This document shows, one piece after another, positions 56,488 through 64,000 of a stretch of 64,000 nt of DNA. Every line of letters begins with the position of its first letter. Position 1 is the first letter of the stretch. The notes beneath the pieces are model-generated. The model saw nothing but the letters and a program-made list of their open reading frames with translations. It did not search any database and was not told the DNA's origin. Origin of the DNA: Calocera cornea HHB12733 (Eukaryota; Basidiomycota; Dacrymycetes; Dacrymycetales; Dacrymycetaceae); NCBI GenBank assembly GCA_001632435.1, contig KV423928.1:186001-250000 (forward strand), given 5' to 3'. A program made the position numbers and the translations under genes.

Positions 56488-58122
56488 TTAACCGGCCCGT
56501 CTCCTTTTCCGAGGTGGTGCATCAGCCGACACAGCATTGCCATTGAGTGCTCGCTCCGCAGCCTGGCGTCGTAGATGTTCAGGGACTTTCTCCCAGTATA
56601 TTCGTTCTCGTTCGCCATCGATCAGTTCTAGCCGGACCGAGGCTGCGCCGTCCGCTCTAGCCTCTCGGAAATGCACGAGCGCTCGCTGGGCGTTATGCGC
56701 CGTCGAAAATCGAACGTAGCACTATACAAAAGTCAGGATCGGTTACTCGGTAATGGATGATACACATACCATATCCATCCCTTTCGTCCAATCTACGTAA
56801 TCGACGCCATCCGCCTTATCCGCATCAAGAGCGCTTGCGAATATTGCCTTCAATGCAGTCTTGTTGGTCTGGGCCGGCAATCCCCGTGCGAACACCAGAC
56901 ATCCTGTCGGGTATGACTGCGTTTCGGTGATCGCTCTCTTGGAGGGCTGATCCGATTGCCTCTTCGATGGTAAGGGCAGGGGTGTCGATGCAGTATTGCT
57001 CCTGCCATTCGCAGGGACTTGCGCAGCCGAGGCTGGAGCCTGCGGCCGAGAGAGGTCGAACAGACGACCATGTTCGGCGAGGTACTCGGCCTTCAACTTA
57101 CTCCAGTCAGCTCTATAAACAGGTCAGATAACGTGGCACCGTTGAATACATCCTGCGCACTTGGATAATGTGCGTAAGCGGCTGCGTATGGCGAGTTCGA
57201 CGGTAGTCCGGTGATCTTTGCCATTTGCGAGCGATCCACTGTCATCGGATTCGGAATCTTCCATTTCGTCGTCCATGGCTGCAGTCTGGGCGAGTGTCTC
57301 TTGTCCGCTGCGCGAAACGCTCCACGGCCATCGCTCCAGAAATTGCTGAACGAGGTCCTCGGTCCTGAACACGACGAATGCAAAGCCCTGGAACCGCTCT
57401 TGTTGACCGCGGTTGTTCTGCGCAGCTGGAAAGGATATGTACTGGATCGTTGGCTCCATAAACGATATCGATGTTGATGGTAAACCTGCGTTGGGAGTGT
57501 CGAACAGATCGCACAGCACTTTATGCACAGCAGCCATTGACCGCGCGTGAACCGGAACGTTCTCCTACAGATCACTGGTTATTAAGCACGCATATATTCG
57601 TCGACGGACTCACTGACGACGTAGACAGTTCGATGCTCCCAAGCGCTGTGGGTATACTGCAGCGATTCCTTACGTCTGAGCTTCAGCTCGTACCCGTGCA
57701 AGCCGATGCGCATATCCGGGCGAGCATCTTCTGGCAGCTCACGCAGAGCGGTGACAATCTGAGCTTCGGAGATGCCAGAAGGGAGATTCGCAAGCATTGG
57801 TGATACGGATATGAGGGCTGCTAATCGGATGACTAGGGATCATGGATCAGCATGGAAAAAAGGCGGAGGGAGAGGGACGCATACATTCATCTCGATCCAG
57901 GAGCCGTCGAGCTGCTGGTTCGACAAACATGGAGTACGATGACAATGCCATAGAGAATAAAGCTCGTACGTCTTCTGCATCGACAGCAGGTGCGCGGGGT
58001 GCCTTGAGGGCTGGCACCGCCGCCTGGGCATAAGACGTCGACGCGACAGCGCTGGGTGTTGCAGGCTCAGACGCCTTCCCTTTCCCCTTCACAGATCGAG
58101 GAAGAAATGCAAAGGCAGACAT
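56488..58122 (-). CDS. LARP7/Pof8-like RNA-binding protein (La-like module, RRM, xRRM)
   Basis: Minus-strand gene with four introns or more, starting MSAFAFLPRSVKGKGKASEP (ATG 58122). A degenerate La-motif region reads ALFSMALSSYSMFVEPAARR, then LANLPSGISEAQIVTALREL. RRM1 has RNP2 RTVYVENV and RNP1 RFQGFAFVVF with an insert between. A linker ends LRTLSKADWSKLKAEYL, the usual L-x-x-x-S-x-x-x-W-x-x-L-K-x-E-Y-L of LARP7. The xRRM has YPTGCLVFARGLPAQTNKTA, CYVRFSTAHNAQRALVHF and ERERIYWEKVPEHLRRQAAE (RNP3 R-x-Y-W-E-K). In animals LARP7 stabilises 7SK; in ciliates and fission yeast (p65, Pof8) the same architecture serves telomerase RNA. A telomerase or snRNA partner is inferred. Ends with a basic PPRKRRRAG. 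Confidence 0.75.
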
Positions 58123-58361
58123 AAAGGGCAATGGGACGCGTTTGAGCGCGTTGCGATGTGTAGATGGACACCGTCCTAAAGAGGACGTCGGGAGGATGAT
58201 GGCGAGGACAAACGTCGCTGGCAGGGTGGCGCGTGAAACGCGAACCCTCAGGAACGACAGCAACGACGACAGCCTAATTGCACATCAACAACGATCACAA
58301 TCCCAGCTCATACCGCATGATACCTTTATATCCCTATCTATAGACAGTCACGATCTCCACT
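58123..58361. promoter_or_regulatory. Divergent promoter of LARP7-like and auxilin-like genes
   Basis: 239 bp between divergent start codons; must carry both promoters. A tataccttta-like AT-rich element precedes the auxilin start. Confidence 0.5.
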
Positions 58362-61197
58362 ATGGATGCATTTGAAGACCTTTGGAAGTCTGCCGCACCC
58401 ACCTCGGCCCAGCAGCAAGCAGCCAAGTCTCAGTCGCTGAACGCTGCCGCTGCGCAAGCAACTGCCGCTCGGTCGGCGTACTACAAGCCTGACAGCTTTT
58501 CTCTCCTGTCATCGGCACCCGGCAGCAGGACTCTTACACCAGCTCTGCTTTCTCAACGACCCAGCTCTGCCGCATCCTCAACGAGATCCGGTTCTGCACC
58601 ACGCAATGGCGACGCCTTCGGCGATCTCATGTCGTTCGGAGGCAGCGCCGCAGCATCGAGCAACTTGTCCCTAGCCGACAGGCAAGCTAAGATGGAGCAG
58701 GAGAGGAAGGAGAAGGAACGAAAGCTGGAAGAACAGATCAAGGCCCAGGGTGCTTTCTGGGATCGCTTTGGGGGCGACGACCTGCTCAGCCCCACTCCGG
58801 CGCCTGCAGCATCGACGTCCCGAGTCTCGACGCCTGCTCTTGAACCGATGCGGCCCTCCCCTATTCCCAAGGCAGCAACCAAACCTACCACTCCCGGATC
58901 AAACGGATTCGATCTCCTCGACTTCGACTCTCTCGGTGCTCCAACCTCTTCTGCACCGGCATCCTCCGCTGTCTCTCCCGCGGCAGCAGCCGCATTAGAT
59001 CCATTCGATTTTGATGCTCTCGACAAGCCTACAAGCAGCAGCAGCTCCTTGTCTGTTCCGAAGGGGCCCTCGCCAAGGTCGACGACGCCAGGCAGTTTCG
59101 ATTTCGGGGATAGAGAAGACAACGGATGGCATGAACATGACGAGGACGAGGACGATATCCTGGGAGCTCTCAGTCGCCCTGTAACAGAGCGGTCGAGAAG
59201 AGAACCCGCGGAACCCGTGCAGGTGAGCCTTTCTGCGTGTCGTGCATTTGAGCTTTCTGACAGCTGTATCACAGGACATCCGTCAGACTCCCTCTCGGTC
59301 TTCCCCTGCGCCTCCTCGCTCCGGTGCCGCTTCACCCCCTCCGCATGTCATTGGGCAAATCGTCGAGATGGGCTTCTCGCCACAGCAAGCACGCTTCGCT
59401 CTGGCGACAACCGAGTCGGGCGTTGACGTGCAAGCCGCGCTCGACATGCTTCTAGCCCAATCAACTGCGATGGAACCTGAGGCACCCGAGACACCAGATG
59501 CATCAGCATCTCCCCGTGTACTGCACATCGAGCGCAACAGTGATGAGGAGGCTGCCGAAGCTGATGCACGGCGACGGCGCCGTCGTCAGGGACCGACTCG
59601 CCAGAACATGGATTCACGGAATACAACGTCTCCCCATCGACGTGGGGAGGTCTACGAAACTCAGAAGATCCAAGAACAGGCCGACCGACTGATCGCACAA
59701 GCGACCGACTTCGGCATGAATATGTTCAGCCGAGCAAACGCGCTGTTGAAACAAGGTCGTGAGCAGGTGCAAAAGGCATATGAAGAGCGGCAGAGGGCGC
59801 AAGCTGCTGCAGGCGGCGCTGGGCGAGGAAGGACAGATAGTGGTCGGCCAAAATGGATGGACAACGGCCATCTTGGAGAGCCGACCAGCCCAACAACGCC
59901 AGTCCATCACCAAGGTGGCGGTTTCAGGGACGACGATGACGTGGCGGCTCACGCAGAACGCCATGCTGAGCCGAGCCGAGCCCGTCAGCAGCAGCCAGAC
60001 ATGCAACAGGATCGTCGGCGAGAGCACACTCAACCAAGACCTCAGGAAACAAGGCAGCCTATGAGAGACATCAACTTGTTTGGAGACGAACCGGTCGGCT
60101 ATGCATCTCCAGCAAGGCGAAGACGCCCTGCAGACACAAACGTCACTTCCCCTCGAGTAGCGATGCCTCAGGCTGCTCCAACTCCTCCACCACCAAAACC
60201 GAAACCCAAGCCTGCACGACCCTCTGTTGCAGTTCCACCAGCGGTTCAGACGGCCTCGGACGCGCACAAGGCGAAGGGGACAGAGTTTTTCAAGCTCGGT
60301 CAGTTTGCGGAAGCCGAAACGTCCTATGGCAAAGCGCTCGATGTGGTGCCGGAGGGATGCAGCATCCGAATCGTGTTGCACAACAATCGCGCTGCCGCTC
60401 GACTGAAGACTGGCGACTCCTCCGGCGTCGTCGAAGACTGCACTGCGGTCCTAACGATCCTCTCACGTGAAGGCACAGACTTCAAGCCCGATGCAGAAGA
60501 GGAATGGGATGGCGTCAAACTAGGAGACGCATTGGTCAAGGCACTCACTCGAAGAGCTGAGGCTTGGGAGATGAAGGAGAAATGGGACAAGGCTGCAGAG
60601 GATTGGCAACGTGTCGTCACTCTTGGAACGTGGATTGGCAAGGCGAAGTGGGATATAGCTAATCGCGGTCTCGAGCGTTGCAAGCGCATGAAGACGAGTC
60701 AAGACCAAGCTGCTGCGCCGCAGCCACCCAAACCAAAGCCAAAGCCAAAGCCTCCTGTGTCCTCTGCACCTGCCAAGCCATCGGAAGCCGTAACACGACT
60801 TAAGGAAGCCAATCTACAGCAAGACGAAGAAGAAAACCTCCGAGCTCAGTTGAAGGACACTGTCGAGGCTCGGCTCTTAGCGTGGAAGGGCGGCAAGGAG
60901 ACCAACATCCGTGCGCTCCTATCGAGTCTGGAGAATGTTTTGTGGGAAGAGCTACAGTGGAAGAAGGTCAATCTGGGAGAATTGGTTACTCCAGCGCAAG
61001 TGAAGGCCAGATACGTGCGGGCGATTGCGCGGCTGCATCCAGACAAGGTTTGTTCCAGCGTTTCCGTTTGCTGCACTCTGGACTTACCTCCTGCGTAGCT
61101 GAGCGCAGCAAAGGCCACAGTCGAACACCGTATGATTGCCAATGGGGTATTTGGCACTCTGAACGAGGCTTGGACTGCGTTCCAGCAACAGGGATGA
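58362..61197 (+). CDS. Auxilin/Swa2-like clathrin-uncoating J-protein
   Basis: Exons 58362-59222, 59275-61047 and 61099-61197 give 910 aa. Residues 1-285 are disordered with short acidic motifs of the clathrin/adaptor-binding kind (WDRFGGDDLL; FDLLDFDSLG; LDPFDFDALD). A UBA domain is at about 311-350 (IGQIVEMGFSPQQARFALAT). TPR repeats at about 613-745 (AHKAKGTEFFKLGQFAEAET, VLHNNRAAARLKTGDSSGVV). A Pro/Lys linker is followed by the J-like domain, with VKARYVRAIARLHPDK (HPD about 875) and GVFGTLNEAWTAFQQQG at the C-terminus. This UBA-TPR-J order is that of yeast Swa2/Aux1, which recruits Hsp70 to strip clathrin coats. All parts are intact. Confidence 0.93.
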
Positions 61198-61336
61198 TAA
61201 GTTCATTTCATATTTGGAGCATGACATGTCCATAGTAGAGTAGTCACGGGTCAATTACATTGATACCTTGCACATCCACTTGCAGCAGCAGTTTGTAACA
61301 TAGAGCTGCATCGTTTGCAGTAAGTGGACGGAAAGC

Positions 61337-62743
61337 TTAAGCCCCATATGTTTCTTCGTACAGTTCTCGACGGATCGTTTCCAAAATCTTGCCAACTGTA
61401 TCGTCGTCATCCAAAGGATCGACCAGACTGTGGCGACCCGTTTCAAGCTGCATGGATTGTCAACCCCAGACGAGGAATCTGGTTGCAGAGCCAAGGCGTA
61501 CCAACTGGTCCTTGAGCTCAGGATACTGCTCGTACTTCTGGCGAAGAGCTATGCTGAGATTGGCCTTATAACGAATGTCAATCTCCGCATGGCCCACATT
61601 CTCCAGCAGCTTCCATAGCTCATTGGCCGTTTTCTTTGGGTTAGACGAACTCCGCACTCGCTCCATATACTCATCACCAACCTCTTCGAAGCGGAGGGCA
61701 TGCCATAAGTGGGTAGCCGTGTTGTAAGCCTTGTCCTTATACGAAACCGGATGATGAGAGGAAGGGCTCAGATTGGCGAACAGGCTGCGACGGATCCATC
61801 CCGACGGCGGGCCACCATACACGTAGATGACGGTAGGATCGGAACTAACGACTTCCTGCTCTCTTGGTGTGAACATCGTGGCCTGTCCAGCTGGCGCAGC
61901 AGGTTCGCTCGACGGCTGGTTTGCCGCCAGTGCAGCAGAGAAGCCTTGCTCTACTGCTTGTCGGACCGACTGACCTGTCTCGCGAATAATAGCCCTCTGT
62001 TCGTCAGTCAGTGCGGGTTCAGTTCCTTGCCATAAGGACCTCTCTCTCGGCAGAAGCTTGTCAAGGAGAGCGCGACTGTTGAGCAGCGCCATGTCTGTAG
62101 CAGTACGGTGCTCGCCCTGTTTGTTCAGGTAGTCGTTGGCCTGCCACATCTCATATGCGTACTGTGCAGCGTTCCACTCTGCCTGCGTGCGGATGGGACG
62201 CTGCCATTCGTCGGGCAGTCCTTTGCTCTCATCGGAGCCAAGTCCAATATAGACGTTCACCCGCTCTCCCACGGGTGGGGTCCGGATGCCTATGGACACA
62301 GCATCCTTGGCATACCAGGGATTGGAGACCGGGAAGCCATCTCGACATGGAGGCGTGGGGACACAGCTAGATCTGGAGGCTTCTATGGCTGCTCGACAGG
62401 CGCACATCCACCGACAAGCACCCTGCGAGCAGTCCAAGTCATGACACGCGCAGTCGCAGTCGACCTCAGCGACGACGGCCTCCTTGACAAGCGGCGTGGG
62501 GTGCACCTCGTACCACCTGTCCTGGCTAACGGGGAGGTAGGTGAGCTTGCCGTGGATGGGGTCGTCGTACCAGTATCCGGGAGGGCCGGTGCCGAGGTCA
62601 AATTGCGCCGGGACGTAGACAGTCCCGGGAGGACAGGGATAGCTGGCGTATCCAGCCGGAGGAGGACCGGAAGCCTCCCAGTCCCACCCCGGGCAGCCCG
62701 GAAGGGGTTGGGACAGGTACTTGTTGTAGCGTCTGCGAGTCAT
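61337..62743 (-). CDS. NADAR-domain protein 4 with a Cys-rich insert
   Basis: Exons 62743-61502 and 61447-61337 give 450 aa; start MTRRRYNKYLSQPLPGCPGW. Residues ~75-130 form a cysteine-dense insert (EVDCDCACHDLDCSQGACRW, MCACRAAIEASRSSCVPTPP) with ten or more Cys plus His, possibly metal-binding. A helical region (REIIRETG-like, EQRAIIRETGQSVRQAVEQG) leads to the NADAR core: WIRRSLFANLSPSSHHPVSY, NTATHLWHALRFEEVGDEYM, SNPKKTANELWKLL, LRQKYEQYPELKDQLLETGR, DDTVGKILETIRRELYEE. The T-A-E-H Glu is replaced (TATH). The splice at 61501-61448 is required: without it the frame ends in a short nonsense tail, with it the family C-terminus follows. Longest and most derived of the four. Confidence 0.7.
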
Positions 62744-63368
62744 ATGTAGGATCAGTGATGGGTTTGTGATGAGTTTGTGATGAGAGGGAGAGGGAACGAA
62801 GGTGTGGGTAGTTTGGCTTTCAGTAGGCAGGTATGGGTTTATGTAGGCCTGATGGGGCGGACAAATGAGCTCCGCTCTCGAGCCATGTGGCCTGAGGCTG
62901 ACAGAGGTGACTGTACGGGAAGGGCGTCCATAACAGGCATGCGATGCTGCCAGTGGGGTGCATAAGAAGCTGATCAAGAGAGCGCGATCCGCGGGATGTG
63001 GCATAGAAATAGCGCCACGAGAGGGGTTACACTTCCAGGCCGGTCCAGGAAGAAGCCGCTTTATCGCAGAGCTGGGCGCTAGATAGCCCGCTCCGCAGGT
63101 GAGCAACCCACGTGTAGACAAGTATCAGGAGCATCTCAGCAGGATTTGTCTTCTTGACACATACTGTTTTACGCAAATAGGTATACATCAGTGCAGTTGA
63201 AGAAGAAGCTGCTCAGTCGCCTGCAAGCTCAGCACCATCGCCGCTTTCGGAGTCACCAGGTTATGCGCCGATATCTGCTTCCGCTGCGCCCACAAGGCGG
63301 AGACGCGTCGTATTACACGGGGAGCGCGTCGCGCTTTCGTACATACCAATCGGCGCATATACCAACCT
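62744..63368. other. Divergent spacer between NADAR gene 4 and SMC5
   Basis: 625 bp; promoters of both genes. An upstream open extension of the NADAR gene 4 frame exists but contains no conserved residues. No other gene seen. Confidence 0.5.
62838..62843 (-). promoter_or_regulatory. TATA-like element of NADAR gene 4
   Basis: On the minus strand cctacataaaccc, about 95 bp before ATG 62743, followed by a C/A-rich leader (tcatcacaaactcatcacaa). Confidence 0.4.

Positions 63369-64000
<632 letters not shown>

Noticed and set aside
61460..63121. A 553-residue uninterrupted version of NADAR gene 4
   Set aside because: The upstream 126 codons are spacer-like, and the 3' end runs past a clear gtacgc donor into a short nonsense tail. 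The spliced 450-residue form ends in the family C-terminus.

Overview
This window is nuclear DNA from a filamentous basidiomycete, most likely an Agaricomycete. Genes are dense and on both strands, and most are broken by many ~45-65 nt GT-AG introns. The gene set is fungal and eukaryotic: CHS5 exomer, RPD3-type HDAC, VPS41, ARB1/ABCF2, auxilin, SMC5. A lineage-specific F-box family of the Agaricomycete kind is also present. I see no rRNA, no convincing tRNA, no CRISPR array and no recognisable transposase or reverse transcriptase. All functions are read from sequence motifs; no search was run.

Layout. 0-9.5 kb: 3' part of a hotdog thioesterase (+), Ski8/WDR61-like WD40 protein (-), CHS5 (+), PP2C phosphatase (-), class I histone deacetylase with a very long acidic tail (-). 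9.45-12.9 kb: a gene-poor gap with a possible spliced transcript and simple repeats. 12.9-25.6 kb: GRAM/WBP2-like protein (+), CCDC97-like protein (-), Myb/SANT protein (+), VPS41 (+), a secreted protein (-), a fluoroacetate-dehalogenase-like alpha/beta hydrolase (+). 25.8-40.0 kb: a tandem array of six F-box paralogues, all on the minus strand, with one frameshifted member and two relics. A dead thioesterase copy lies inside the array and an intact one at its edge (40.3 kb). 41.5-44.5 kb: ABCF2/ARB1 (-) and a small secreted-protein candidate (-).

44.5-63 kb is the most unusual part. Four genes, mutually divergent and separated by long GC-rich spacers, end in a NADAR-type domain (YbiA/RibX family): 48.4, 51.9, 55.2 and 61.3 kb. 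They share a proline-rich disordered N-terminus and a C-terminal NADAR core. Two lack the usual Glu of the T-[AV]-E-H motif, and one carries a Cys-rich insert. Among them lie a six-cysteine secreted peptide (51.3 kb), a LARP7/Pof8-like La-RRM-xRRM protein (56.5 kb, -) and an auxilin/Swa2-like J-protein (58.4 kb, +). The window ends inside SMC5 (+).

How they fit together. The single-copy genes are core housekeeping: secretion and endocytosis (CHS5, VPS41, auxilin), chromatin and RNA (HDAC, Ski8-like, CCDC97, LARP7-like, SMC5) and translation (ABCF2). The expanded families (F-box, thioesterase, NADAR) are accessory. Their local duplication, decay and divergence mark this as an evolving stretch of the genome. 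The NADAR cluster is my candidate for an undescribed system.
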